This document shows, in pieces, positions 1-7,528 of a stretch of 44,640 nucleotides of DNA (position 1 is its first letter; each line of letters opens with the position of its first letter). The position numbers and the translations under genes were made by a program. The stretch covers positions 1 through 44,640 of the IMG/VR virus record IMGVR_UViG_3300048123_000070, one strand, 5' to 3'. Origin of the DNA: a virus. The notes below the pieces were generated by a model, which saw only the letters and a list, made by a program, of their open reading frames with translations, did no database searches and had not been told where the DNA came from.

Positions 1-126
1 GTATTTAACGAGGAAGGCGGCTACGGCCGCCGCGTGGGTGCCGCCGGCACAGATGGTGGGCATCGGCTGCCGCGGATCCCGGCCGCCTCGCTCACTGCCT
101 TTGAGGTTCACCAAACTGACGGCCAC
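1..126. repeat. Terminal direct repeat, left copy (assembly overlap)
   Basis: Bases 1-126 are identical to 44478-44603. The methyltransferase gene reads through the joint in frame, so this is best explained as circular-assembly overlap and not as a packaged terminal repeat. Confidence 0.9.
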
Positions 127-1260
127 CGGCGCGTTGTGATCAGTGGCCGTGATCGTCGGCAGCGGCTTGCGCAGGTCGTCGCCGATCACACCGGTGTAAT
201 GCTTGGCCAGGAAGGCCGAGACCACGCCAATCGGGGCGCAGCCGCCGGGATTGGCCTTCGAGTTGTCGGCGTTGCTGTTGGCCGTGATGGTGTGCATCGG
301 CTCGTCGGCGCGATGGCCGACCGCGCCTGACCGGAACTTGGTGATGTGCGGCGCCACCACCGCGAAGCTGCCGCCCTTGGGCCAGGCCGTGACGGTGCGT
401 AGAGGTTCTCTTATGGCGTTGACCAACTCCGAGCCATTGCCGTAGTTGGCGATTGGCACGATGAAGGGGTCGCCACTCTCAACCACGTACCGCATCACGC
501 CCTTGGCAATGCGGCGCAGAGTGGCGTCGGCCAGGGGGCGCTGCCGCTCGAAAATGCTGGGACACGGGATCGACCAATCGATGCACTCCGCGGCGGTACA
601 CCAGGGCTGCAGCTTCCCCCTCCGAACGGCAGGCGAGCCCGGGTCGCCATGAGATGGCTTCGGCCACTTGATGGGCAGCCCATCACGGCGGGCCACCAGG
701 AACAGCCGACGGCGAATGGTTGGGGCTCCGAAGTCGCAGGCTTTCAGGATCCGCCAATCCACCTGGTACCCATGCCGGCGCAAGGCACGCACAAAGCCAT
801 TGAAGGTCTGCCCCTTTCGAGCTGGATCCGGCACCAATTGGCCCTTGGCGTTCTTGATCAGCGGGCCCCAGTCCAGAAATTCTTCGACGTTCTCCAGCGC
901 GATGACCCGAGGCTTCACCTTCGCCGCCCAGCGCGCGGCAACCCATGCCAGGCCGCGCACGCTCTTGCTGACCGGTCGCCCCCCTTTTGCCTTGCTGTGA
1001 TGGCGGCAGTCGGGCGAGAACCAGGCGAGCCCCACCGGACGACCAGCGGCGGCCGTCTCGGGATCGATGTCCCACACGTCAGCAACACTGTGCTCAGAGC
1101 CTGGGTGATTCGCGGTGTGCACGGCGATGGCCGTGGCGTCGTGATTGATGGCGAGGTCTACTGGCCGGCCCAGGGCCTGCTCGATCCCCTCACTGGCTCC
1201 GCCGCCGCCGGCGAAGTTGTCGACCACCAGCTCGTGGCCGAACAGGTTCAGACTGGTCAT
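1..1260 (-). CDS. Dcm-type DNA cytosine-5 methyltransferase, 5' part (continues at 44477-44142)
   Basis: This is the first 420 codons of a phage C5-cytosine methyltransferase that would methylate cytosines in phage or host DNA. The frame is open from ATG at 1260 (AGGAGG-type site 5-6 bases upstream) to base 1. It continues without a frame change at 44477 because base 1 equals base 44478; the whole protein is 531 residues. Seen: SAM-binding DNFAGGGGAS near residue 14, the catalytic loop FSPDC with Cys85 (Asp in place of the usual Pro, as in many phage enzymes), and ENV at 123-125. The variable region holds several degenerate internal repeats of the form AFLxKxYxG...PxxTIT. The start lies 8 bp after the rdgC stop, so the two genes are probably co-transcribed. 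No restriction nuclease is nearby, so it looks like an orphan enzyme protecting against host restriction. Confidence 0.9.
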   Translation of the reverse strand, partial: MTSLNLFGHELVVDNFAGGGGASEGIEQALGRPVDLAINHDATAIAVHTANHPGSEHSVADVWDIDPETAAAGRPVGLAWFSPDCRHHSKAKGGRPVSKSVRGLAWVAARWAAKVKPRVIALENVEEFLDWGPLIKNAKGQLVPDPARKGQTFNGFVRALRRHGYQVDWRILKACDFGAPTIRRRLFLVARRDGLPIKWPKPSHGDPGSPAVRRGKLQPWCTAAECIDWSIPCPSIFERQRPLADATLRRIAKGVMRYVVESGDPFIVPIANYGNGSELVNAIREPLRTVTAWPKGGSFAVVAPHITKFRSGAVGHRADEPMHTITANSNADNSKANPGGCAPIGVVSAFLAKHYTGVIGDDLRKPLPTITATDHNAPVAVSLVNLKGSERGGRDPRQPMPTICAGGTHAAAVAAFLVKY

Positions 1261-1268
1261 GGCTCCTC

Positions 1269-2213
1269 CTATCGAAGCAAGTCATCCTTGTGGCCCGCGC
1301 CGTACTGCTGGGCTTCGCCGCCCATCCACTCCACGACGCGATCCACGCTTTCGCCCAGGGCCTGAGCCATCAGCAGAAAGTCGGTCTCGAGGCGGGCTAC
1401 CGCGTCATCGCCGTCATCAGCCTCGTTCGCCTCGTCAATCAGCGTGTCATCGAAGCGAATTGCCTTGATGGCCAGGTCGTCGTGGAGCACGAAGGCCATA
1501 CGCCCCTCGAGCCCTAGGGCGAGCTTGCTTGCCTGGCGCCCGCTCTCCAGTAGGTGCTGCATGTCATCGCTGTCCAAGTCCACCTGGCGGCCGCGCACGA
1601 CTCCGTCATCACCTTTTGCCTTGAGCTCGACCTGATCCCCGATCTGCATGTCGGCCGGCCGGCTGCCGGGGTCCGTCAGCCAAGTCGTCATGGCGCGCAT
1701 CGGAAGGGTCTGCGTAGCAAGCGGCGTGACCTTGAGGCTGCCCAGCGTCTCGCGCATCAGGTCCAAGACTTCCTCTGCACGCTTGCGGCTCGAGGTAGCC
1801 ACGCCGATCAGATTGCGGTGCACGTCCCACCACACGTCGACTCGCTGCGTCCGCACGAATGCCCGCGGCAGCAGCTCCTCGTAGACCTGCTCCTTGATTG
1901 CCTGCTTCTCTTGGCGCCGCAGCTTTCTGCACTCCTCCGCCTCAATCGCCTCGACGCGCTCCTCGACTTCCTCTCGCACCACCGAGGCCGGAAGGATCCG
2001 CTCTTGCCGGCACATGCTCATGAGGAGATGCCCCTGGAGCTCATGCAGGTGGCGATCACCGCCGCGCCCGGCCGGCGGCCCCCAGCCGACGCGACGTGAT
2101 TCGCTGCCACTGAGGGGGCGCAACGCCTGCTCGCCCAGCGCTTGCTCGAGCCACTCCAGGCTTGAGATGTGGGCGCTGTGAACGCGGTAGAGGTGGAGAT
2201 TTTTGAACCACAT
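1269..2213 (-). CDS. rdgC: RdgC recombination-associated protein
   Basis: A 314-residue homologue of RdgC, the ring-shaped DNA-binding protein that modulates RecA loading in proteobacteria and is also found in some phages. The family start MWFKNLHLYR is present, followed by the typical body (EELLPRAF around residue 110, MTTWL, VELKAKGDDG) and normal length. The start at 2213 has GGGAGAAC upstream. The stop is 8 bp before the methyltransferase start. Its place in the left early operon, downstream of the ERF/exonuclease pair, suggests it supports phage recombination or protects phage DNA ends. The function here is inferred from the family. Confidence 0.93.
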   Translation of the reverse strand: MWFKNLHLYRVHSAHISSLEWLEQALGEQALRPLSGSESRRVGWGPPAGRGGDRHLHELQGHLLMSMCRQERILPASVVREEVEERVEAIEAEECRKLRRQEKQAIKEQVYEELLPRAFVRTQRVDVWWDVHRNLIGVATSSRKRAEEVLDLMRETLGSLKVTPLATQTLPMRAMTTWLTDPGSRPADMQIGDQVELKAKGDDGVVRGRQVDLDSDDMQHLLESGRQASKLALGLEGRMAFVLHDDLAIKAIRFDDTLIDEANEADDGDDAVARLETDFLLMAQALGESVDRVVEWMGGEAQQYGAGHKDDLLR

Positions 2214-2228
2214 GATCGTTCTCCCATG

Positions 2229-2254
2229 AAAAAGCCCCGGCGCGTGCCGAGGCT
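2229..2254 (-). terminator. Intrinsic terminator upstream of rdgC
   Basis: On the minus strand AGCCTCGG pairs with CCGGGGCT across a short loop, followed by TTTTT. It lies inside the leftward operon, so downstream expression needs read-through or antitermination. Confidence 0.75.
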
Positions 2255-2312
2255 GGAAAGAAATTGCCGCTTCACGTGCGGCACCCGGGTCGTCCCGGTA
2301 GTCGATGACGGG

Positions 2313-2903
2313 CTACAGGTAGTCCAAGGCCCTTTGGTCGCGGGCAGCCTGTTCAGCCTGCAGATACTCGCCGCCGGTAATCTCGACGAATTCTGCGCCT
2401 CGCTCCGGCGGCTGGCTGGCGACTACGTACAGCTCGCCGTTCCGCAGGTCTACAACCATGCTCGCACCGGAAAACATCAAATCTGACGTGATGTAGCCGC
2501 CGCACAGCCATTGGCCATCGAGCTCGCAAGGCCCTGGCGCCTCTTTGGCCCAGCGATCCAGCAACTCCTTATGGGCCTGCTTGAGCTCCTCGCCCTTCAC
2601 GCTGCGCGCCCCCTTGGCGCGAGGCCGGCGAGAGAATCTCGCCTTGGGATCGGGCTTCGTCCAGAGCTCCGGATGCTCCGGCTCGCCGTCGAAGTAGATG
2701 CCGTGCAGCGACAGCCTGGTCATCCCAGTGACATTGACGGCTGCACCGCCGAGCGACTTGGCGAATTCGGCAGCGCTTTCCTGAAAATCACGCTTTGCAC
2801 GAAGGTGAGCTTTCATTGCCTCAACGGGCTCGGTGTGGCCGTGATCGTCGTGGAGCGGGTTCCCGGGTAGCAGTTTGGTGATCTTGAAGTAACGCTTTGT
2901 CAT
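2313..2903 (-). CDS. Hypothetical phage protein (196 aa)
   Basis: I do not recognise this family. The start MTKRYFKITK at 2903 is chosen over an upstream start at 2966 because AGGGGAAGG precedes it at good spacing. The protein is soluble, with a charged first half (basic RFSRRPRAKGARSVKG stretch near residues 89-104) and no membrane segment. The C-terminal half (CGGYITSDLMFSGASMVV, then NGELYVVAS) looks like a compact mixed beta domain. It sits in the left early operon between a DNA-binding-like protein and rdgC. A 233-bp non-coding gap precedes it. Confidence 0.75.
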   Translation of the reverse strand: MTKRYFKITKLLPGNPLHDDHGHTEPVEAMKAHLRAKRDFQESAAEFAKSLGGAAVNVTGMTRLSLHGIYFDGEPEHPELWTKPDPKARFSRRPRAKGARSVKGEELKQAHKELLDRWAKEAPGPCELDGQWLCGGYITSDLMFSGASMVVDLRNGELYVVASQPPERGAEFVEITGGEYLQAEQAARDQRALDYL

Positions 2904-3136
2904 GGTGCCTTCCCCTGAATAAAGGTCGCCCCACCGACTGCAGGGCCAACGTAATTGATGCCCCATCTCGGAGGGGTGGCCGGCCCGCCCTGCCGCCTAC
3001 TGCTGTGCAGTGAACTCGCCCGCGCTCAGCACGGGTGGAGCTGAGGAGACGGCGGCCAGCGGGCTGACTCCGTTTTAAGGCACGGTGGCCTGGCCTCGTC
3101 CCGGTCATTCAGCGCCACCGGGCACGGCGCGTTTAT

Positions 3137-3553
3137 TCATGCCGCCCTGCGGCGACCTTTGATCCGTGAGCAGACAGCAGCGCGACGCCGGCTGCCATTG
3201 CGCTTGGCTCGGTTCTGTACCTCTGTTGGCATGCTGGCGATTCGCCGGTACACGCTTTGAACCGAGACCCTTTTCCCGATGCGGGCCAAGTGCTCAGCGA
3301 CTTGAGGCACCGTCATCAAGCTGGCCTCGAGACAATCGACGATGATGGTGTCGATCTCTGGCCAGTCGTCTCGCCGGTTCCAGAAGCTGGCAGGCCGGGC
3401 TTTGGATAGGCCAATGCGCTGAATGGCGCCGCGCACAGACAACAGTTCCCGCTGCATCTCGTCAGCGATGTCTTCGTCATGCCAGCCCGCCAGCACCAGG
3501 CGCTCGAGCATGTCGAGATCCTCGCGAGGCCAGCGGTGGTATTTGCGTGGCAT
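3137..3553 (-). CDS. Probable helix-turn-helix DNA-binding protein (138 aa)
   Basis: Start MPRKYHRWP at 3553 with GGGAGG upstream. Residues 4-55 resemble a Myb/SANT- or GcrA-like module (WPREDLDMLERLVLAGWHDEDIA...) and a second helix-turn-helix-like stretch lies around 75-105 (MTVPQVAEHLARIGKRVSVQSVYRRI). The C-terminus is very basic (RNGSRRRAAVCSRIKGRRRAA), fitting nucleic-acid binding. It is separated from its upstream neighbour by an intrinsic terminator. It is probably an early regulator, but the target is unknown. Confidence 0.75.
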   Translation of the reverse strand: MPRKYHRWPREDLDMLERLVLAGWHDEDIADEMQRELLSVRGAIQRIGLSKARPASFWNRRDDWPEIDTIIVDCLEASLMTVPQVAEHLARIGKRVSVQSVYRRIASMPTEVQNRAKRNGSRRRAAVCSRIKGRRRAA

Positions 3554-3565
3554 ACCGCCTCCCAC

Positions 3566-3589
3566 AAAAAAGGCCCCGGTGTGGGGCCT
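3566..3589 (-). terminator. Intrinsic terminator in the left operon
   Basis: Minus strand GGCCCC-loop-GGGGCC followed by TTTTTT, directly after the stop of the zinc-ribbon gene (3588-3770). Confidence 0.8.
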
Positions 3590-3770
3590 AAGCTGGTTTC
3601 AACGACTGGAATTGCTGCCTAGCCTGTGTGCCGGTGGCGACCAGGCGCCCCTTCGCGTAAAGCTCCTCACCGCCAACACGGCCACAGGAGCCGCACGCCT
3701 GATAGGTCAGGCTCACCCTCTTAACGGTTGCCGTTCGCGAGACAGTCGCCCCTCCGCATGGACACTGCAT
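3588..3770 (-). CDS. Small zinc-ribbon protein (60 aa)
   Basis: MQCPCGGATV... starts at 3770 with GAGGAGG upstream; the open frame extends further up but would overlap the exonuclease gene. Cys3, Cys5 and the CGSC at about 27-30 could form one zinc site. It lies 10 bp after the exonuclease stop. Such small zinc-ribbon proteins are common beside phage recombinases. No specific role can be assigned. Confidence 0.7.
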   Translation of the reverse strand: MQCPCGGATVSRTATVKRVSLTYQACGSCGRVGGEELYAKGRLVATGTQARQQFQSLKPA

Positions 3771-3780
3771 TCCTGCCTCC

Positions 3781-4392
3781 TCATGCCGCCAGTACGCGGC
3801 CCATTCGGGTTTCCATTTCCTCGTAGAACGCATCGACGCGCTCCGCGATGGTTCGGATCATCGTCTCGTCGCGATATGCCCGCTTCACGAAAAGCGGCAT
3901 CCCAGGCCAGTAGCTGACGAAGTCGATCCACTCTCGTTCCGAAACCCAGAGTCCGCCCTGGCACTGGGCGATGTGATCCTTGGGGATCTCACCTGCCAGT
4001 AGCACTTCTATCTGATGCTTCGGCTGTTTGGTCTTGATCTCAATCAGGCCGTCATTGCTCACGAGGCCATCCGGGGAATATCCCGCGCCGTGATTCAGGA
4101 TGATGCCCACTTCCTCGGCCTCGTTGCCGGTGGTGTCGGCGTAGAGTTGGCGTGCCAGCGGCTCAAGCTCGTGCCCGCGCTCAGTGTGGCGATTGCCTTG
4201 GAACGAATCATCCAGCTCGCCGGTGATCCGCTCCCCAATTAGCTGGTTCATGTAGGAGTAGGCGTCCTTGCCGAAGCCTGATGCGCTCTTACCGTTGACC
4301 AGCAAAGCGCTCAGCCGCGACATGGTGACGATGCCCAGCCTGGCATCCAGCCACTCGGGCGAGCCTTGCTCAAGCTCATGAATGATCTGCAT
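3781..4392 (-). CDS. YqaJ/lambda-type recombination exonuclease
   Basis: A 203-residue viral recombinase of the YqaJ/lambda-exonuclease (PD-D/ExK) family, expected to resect duplex DNA 5' to 3' so that the adjacent annealing protein can load. Catalytic residues are visible: Glu75 in GHELEP, Asp108 in GYSPDGL, then Glu118-x-Lys120 in IEIKTK, and the QCQGGLWV segment around 143-150. The ATG at 4392 has AGGAGG six bases upstream (a GTG sits one codon earlier). It overlaps the end of the ERF gene by 17 bp, so the two form a translationally linked recombination pair. Confidence 0.92.
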   Translation of the reverse strand: MQIIHELEQGSPEWLDARLGIVTMSRLSALLVNGKSASGFGKDAYSYMNQLIGERITGELDDSFQGNRHTERGHELEPLARQLYADTTGNEAEEVGIILNHGAGYSPDGLVSNDGLIEIKTKQPKHQIEVLLAGEIPKDHIAQCQGGLWVSEREWIDFVSYWPGMPLFVKRAYRDETMIRTIAERVDAFYEEMETRMGRVLAA

Positions 4393-5122
4393 CACCGGCC
4401 TCCTGGATGATCTTGTTGAGCTGCGCCATCATTCCGTCGAACTTGGTGCGCGGGACGCGGCTGGCGTCACCATAGGTCTCGGCAAACCATGTCTGAGTCT
4501 TCTCGGGACACTGGGCCAAGCTCTGTGCGATCTGCCCGGCTTGGAACGCCGTGACAGTCTTCGTCGGGGCTGCTGAATTGCCATCGTCATCTTCGCCGCG
4601 GGTTGTGATGTTGAGTAGCGAACAGAGGACGTAGCGCTTTCCGTAGCTGGTGGAAGACCCGAACGCCTGGACGGCATTCTTGCTGCCACTGGTATCGGCT
4701 GGCAGCAGCATTGCGGTCTCTTCGCGGTGGCCCCCGCGGTGCATAAGCACCCCAGTCACCTCCACGGCGCGATCAAGTGTCTTGACCCGGAAGCTCACAG
4801 CGAAGCCATACCGCTGCAGGATTGGCCGAACCTCGTCCACGATGTCCTCGAGCTTCGCGTACTTGCCGTTGTGGGATTCGCCGCGGCGGGTGATGCTCGG
4901 TATGTCCTGCTGCATGGCTGCCATTGCGGCGCTGTACTCAGCGGCCGCCTGGCGCTCCATGACGCGCTCCTGCATTTGCAGCAGGCGCTCCATCTTGTCG
5001 ATGTCGACGTCGGGATTCATGGCCGCCCGCTCGATCACCTGGATGATCGCTGCCGACTCGCTCACCTGCTGCGCGGGCGCCTGAACCGCCCCTTCCTGTC
5101 GTGTAGCCAATTCGGTATTCAT
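4376..5122 (-). CDS. erf: ERF-family single-strand annealing protein
   Basis: A 248-residue ERF-superfamily annealing protein. It would bind single-stranded DNA ends made by the partner exonuclease and catalyse homologous annealing and genome circularisation. The ERF core is clear at about residues 60-175: MQQDIPSITRRGESHNGKYA, LEDIVDEVRPILQRYGFAV, then the family signature around QAFGSSTSYGKRYVLCSLL. Start at 5122 with GAGGAGAGG upstream. The N-terminal 25 residues are Gln/Ala-rich and probably flexible. It is the first gene of the erf-exo pair. Confidence 0.92.
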   Translation of the reverse strand: MNTELATRQEGAVQAPAQQVSESAAIIQVIERAAMNPDVDIDKMERLLQMQERVMERQAAAEYSAAMAAMQQDIPSITRRGESHNGKYAKLEDIVDEVRPILQRYGFAVSFRVKTLDRAVEVTGVLMHRGGHREETAMLLPADTSGSKNAVQAFGSSTSYGKRYVLCSLLNITTRGEDDDGNSAAPTKTVTAFQAGQIAQSLAQCPEKTQTWFAETYGDASRVPRTKFDGMMAQLNKIIQEAGDADHS

Positions 5123-5188
5123 TGATCTATCCTCTCCTCGATACTGTTGGTATCCGCCCCAGTCCGACCGCCATCGGCTGGGGCTTCT

Positions 5189-5368
5189 CTATAGCTCTGC
5201 GTCAACCAGGCGCTCCCCCAGGAGGACTCGGGCCGGTATGACCGACTCGTCGAGCCCAAGCTGGGTCGCTATCTCCTGATTGGTGAGCCCCCTCTGTCGA
5301 AGCCGAAAGGCCGCCTTGGCTAACTTTCTGCTGCGGGCGTTCTGGCGCGCCTTACCACTGGCCCCCAT
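5189..5368 (-). CDS. Small basic helix-turn-helix protein (59 aa)
   Basis: Start MGASGKARQN at 5368 behind GAGGGAGG. The second half (RLRQRGLTNQEIATQLGLDE, about residues 22-41) reads as a helix-turn-helix of the sigma-region-4/resolvase type, and the N-terminus is rich in Lys/Arg. Probably a small DNA-binding regulator. The stop is 66 bp upstream of erf. Confidence 0.7.
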   Translation of the reverse strand: MGASGKARQNARSRKLAKAAFRLRQRGLTNQEIATQLGLDESVIPARVLLGERLVDAEL

Positions 5369-5378
5369 GCCTCCCTCC

Positions 5379-5636
5379 TCATGCCGCCCAGGCGTCCCGC
5401 TTCTCACGGTATTCGCCGAGCAGCCGGTCGTAGTCGTTGTCGGTCAATTTCTGCTCGAGCCACGCCGCCGGATAACCGCGGCGGTCGAGGATGTCGAACT
5501 CGAACTCCTCCGGCTCTGGCGGATCGGCGTCGCCAAACCCCGAGCCGGTGGTGCGCATCGGCACCCCGGGCTGGTAAAACGTCACGTCACACAGGCACGG
5601 GATGCCATGCACGCGTGTATGGAAGGTGAAGCTCAT
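5379..5636 (-). CDS. Hypothetical phage protein (85 aa)
   Basis: Start MSFTFHTRVHG at 5636 behind GGAGGAGGG; the ATG overlaps the previous gene's stop (ATGA). An acidic middle (DADPPEPEEFEFDI) is followed by a conserved-looking AAWLEQKLTDNDYDRLLGEY. No membrane segment. The function is unknown; its small size and coupling to neighbours are typical of lambdoid early accessory genes. Confidence 0.72.
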   Translation of the reverse strand: MSFTFHTRVHGIPCLCDVTFYQPGVPMRTTGSGFGDADPPEPEEFEFDILDRRGYPAAWLEQKLTDNDYDRLLGEYREKRDAWAA

Positions 5637-5884
5637 GCCGCCGCCCTCCTCCGGTAGTGCTGGTCCAGGGCGATCTCGATCGCTCGATTGACCTCCGAGC
5701 CGCCCCGATAACCGTTGCTCAGAAACACCTCGGCAACGGCCATGATCAAACCGTCCATCGATAGCTGGTCAGCCATCAGGGCCTCTTTGATCGCGTCATC
5801 GACCGGGTATGCTCCAGGCTCTTTGCCAGCTTCGCGCAAGGCTTCGATGTCGCGGCTGTGCTTGCTCCATCCGCTCGTGCACAT
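5633..5884 (-). CDS. Hypothetical phage protein (83 aa)
   Basis: Start MCTSGWSKHS at 5884 with AGCAGGAGG upstream. It is mainly helical and soluble and ends in a basic tail (QHYRRRAAA). The stop is coupled to the next gene by ATGA. Not recognised. Confidence 0.7.
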   Translation of the reverse strand: MCTSGWSKHSRDIEALREAGKEPGAYPVDDAIKEALMADQLSMDGLIMAVAEVFLSNGYRGGSEVNRAIEIALDQHYRRRAAA

Positions 5885-5886
5885 GC

Positions 5887-5973
5887 CTACCTCCTGCTGC
5901 TTATCACAGCGCCGATGAATGCCAGGGCGTAGAGAAGGGCCGCCACCGCGACCCAGCAAGAATCCGGTGTCAT
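5887..5973 (-). CDS. Tiny membrane peptide (28 aa)
   Basis: ATG at 5973 overlaps the TGA of the upstream gene (ATGA), and the stop overlaps the ribosome site of the next gene. The peptide MTPDSCWVAVAALLYALAFI... is one predicted membrane helix ending in SSRR. The tight coupling on both sides is the main support. Confidence 0.5.
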   Translation of the reverse strand: MTPDSCWVAVAALLYALAFIGAVISSRR

Positions 5974-6140
5974 GCCCTACCCCTCGTGCAGATCCACCCC
6001 AGCAGGCCAGCCAGGCCGCCCAGGGCTGTGAAGAAAGCGAAAAACGAGCCCATCACGGTGATGGCGATGGTCTCGTTCGATGCGTCAGGGGGCAGCATAC
6101 TGACCGCCCAGACGGCGAATTCGCGGATTGGGTTGGACAT
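5970..6140 (-). CDS. Small membrane protein (56 aa)
   Basis: MSNPIREFAVWAVSMLPPDA starts at 6140, 3 bp after the HNH gene ends. A hydrophobic helix at about residues 28-49 (AITVMGSFFAFFTALGGLAG) precedes a short basic tail, so a single-pass inner-membrane protein is likely. It is coupled to the 28-residue peptide by ATGA. Role unknown. Confidence 0.6.
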   Translation of the reverse strand: MSNPIREFAVWAVSMLPPDASNETIAITVMGSFFAFFTALGGLAGLLGWICTRGRA

Positions 6141-6143
6141 TTC

Positions 6144-6746
6144 TCACTCCGATACGGCTAGGGCCGGATGACGTTGCGGCGGGGCGAAAACGATTCCGTG
6201 ACGAGACGTGAAGCCAAAATCAAGGCGCGCCTCCATTACAGCCATGGCCGCTTCGTCAATTTCTCCAAAAATTCCGAGATGGATTTTTTTCCTATTTACG
6301 CGAACATGGGCTGCCCATTTGTTATATTTGGCCAAAAAGAAAACGCCAGTAACCCCGCTTGTATTATTTTTAAGCATCCTGACGTTCTTTGAGTTCTCTT
6401 TTGCTGAGACTGATCTAAGGTTTTCCCATCTATTATCAGTGGGATCTCCGTTAATATGATCAATGTGCGAACCGGCTTCTTCACCAGTCACCATTTTCCA
6501 AATAACTCTGTGCTCATGCAGATAGCGACCGAAAATATTTATTTTCCGACACCTATACCCTGCCTGGGAGGTCCACAGACCTCCCGCCCTTTTTCCAACC
6601 CATCTTGTATTTCTTGAGCGCAAGTGATGGCCGCACCTCCCTTCCGGGGCGGGCCTCTCCCTCCAAATCAGCGCCCCTGTCGAAGGGTCGTAATCTAGGA
6701 TTTCAAGAAGAGATTTCTGGCTGGGAGTGGGAAGAGCTTTAAACAT
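6144..6746 (-). CDS. HNH homing-type endonuclease with AP2-like C-terminus
   Basis: About 200 residues from MFKALPTPSQ (6746), preferred because GGAG lies at proper spacing; an ATG two codons earlier is too close. Seen in order: an N-terminal segment with LLEILDYDPSTGALIWRERP, the HNH core LHEHRVIWKMVTGEEAG then HIDHINGDPTDNRWENLR, and a C-terminal AP2-like DNA-binding part with SGVTGVFF, KWAAHVRVNRKKIHLG. This matches free-standing phage HNH endonucleases. The gene is clearly lower in GC than its neighbours, supporting recent gain as a selfish element. Confidence 0.9.
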   Translation of the reverse strand: MFKALPTPSQKSLLEILDYDPSTGALIWRERPAPEGRCGHHLRSRNTRWVGKRAGGLWTSQAGYRCRKINIFGRYLHEHRVIWKMVTGEEAGSHIDHINGDPTDNRWENLRSVSAKENSKNVRMLKNNTSGVTGVFFLAKYNKWAAHVRVNRKKIHLGIFGEIDEAAMAVMEARLDFGFTSRHGIVFAPPQRHPALAVSE

Positions 6747-6948
6747 AACCATTCTCCGGACTATTGCTATCAACCTCCGCATCGATACCAACCAGTAGGG
6801 ATAGTTCGTAAAGCGCAAGATCAAACTGGGCAGCAAATTCGACACCTCTTTCTTCATCGCCAGATGCAAAGCACTCCCAGTGCTTGGAGTTGGCAAGAAG
6901 AAGTCGCTGCAACAGTTCAGCCGGAACTTGAACAAGCCGTTCGCTCAT
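6739..6948 (-). CDS. Hypothetical early protein (69 aa)
   Basis: MSERLVQVPAELLQRLLLAN starts at 6948 with GGAGG upstream and overlaps the HNH start by 8 bp. Acidic and helical, with no clear domain. It lies just after an intrinsic terminator, so it should be expressed only by read-through or antitermination from PL unless a promoter lies in the gap above. Confidence 0.68.
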   Translation of the reverse strand: MSERLVQVPAELLQRLLLANSKHWECFASGDEERGVEFAAQFDLALYELSLLVGIDAEVDSNSPENGYV

Positions 6949-6973
6949 GTGCTGCCCTCCTTGAATGGGGCCT

Positions 6974-6998
6974 AAAAAAAGCCCGCACGATGGCGGGC
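6974..6998 (-). terminator. Intrinsic terminator early in the left operon (tL-like)
   Basis: Minus strand GCCCGC-CATCGT-GCGGGC followed by TTTTTTT. It follows the first two PL genes, the position of lambda tL1. Confidence 0.85.
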
Positions 6999-7294
6999 AA
7001 TGCAGGGAACAGATGGTGATGCGGTGGCCGGGGCCTATTCCGGCTGTCTTTCCCTTGCGGGTGAGGCATGACTTTCTCGCCCCTTGTCTCGCAGGCGGCT
7101 ATCCCGCGACATTGCTCACCGCATCGGGAATCCCTCGACTTAGCCTGACTGACGACGCCTTCTAGCCAGCAGCCAGGGCATGAATGCTCATGCTCAAGGG
7201 CTTTCCGATGGCCCCGTACTCTGGCCCGGGGCGGGGCGCTGGGCCTCTCTATCGCGGTGGATCGCGGCATGATGGCCTCATGCGGGGCTGGTTC
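6999..7294. other. Gene-free gap with inverted repeats
   Basis: No convincing gene. It contains two similar inverted repeats, GCATGA-ATGC-TCATGC at 7178-7193 and GCATGA-TGGCC-TCATGC at 7267-7283, and a GGCCC...GGGCC hairpin near 7222-7245. They could be protein-binding sites or RNA structures in the early leftward transcript. Confidence 0.4.
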
Positions 7295-7492
7295 TCATTC
7301 GGTGTAGATCACCCTTACTCCTCTCATTAGCGCATCTATCTCCCGATCCTTCCTTTCCAGCACTAGGCGCACAAGTTCGGCGGGCGGAGTTCCCAGTGGG
7401 CCGTGCTTCTCAATCATGCTGTCAGATAGATCAAGCTCGTTTACGACATCCTCGAGCATGTTTTCCAACTCAGGTTTCGACCAGCAACTCAT
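7295..7492 (-). CDS. Hypothetical early protein (65 aa)
   Basis: MSCWSKPELENML starts behind GAGGGGGAG. A predicted all-helical acidic protein with LVRLVLERKDREIDALM near the C-terminus, possibly a short coiled coil. Second gene after PL. Not recognised. Confidence 0.65.
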   Translation of the reverse strand: MSCWSKPELENMLEDVVNELDLSDSMIEKHGPLGTPPAELVRLVLERKDREIDALMRGVRVIYTE

Positions 7493-7528
7493 CACTCCCC
7501 CTCGCCCGCGGGCTCCGTCGTCAAGCCT

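Noticed and set aside
1-126. True packaged direct terminal repeat
   Set aside because: Too short and located inside an uninterrupted gene; assembly overlap explains it better. Read-end pile-ups would decide.
649-1365. Long plus-strand open frame (238 codons) over the methyltransferase and rdgC end
   Set aside because: Antisense to strongly motif-supported genes; its translation shows no domain, and GC-rich DNA gives such frames.
1554-2099. 181-codon plus-strand frame inside rdgC
   Set aside because: Lies opposite a clear RdgC homologue and has no ribosome site or family features.
6917-7270. 117-codon minus-strand gene in the 6999-7294 gap
   Set aside because: Runs through the terminator and the next gene's start; Pro/Arg/Cys-rich, with no ribosome site.
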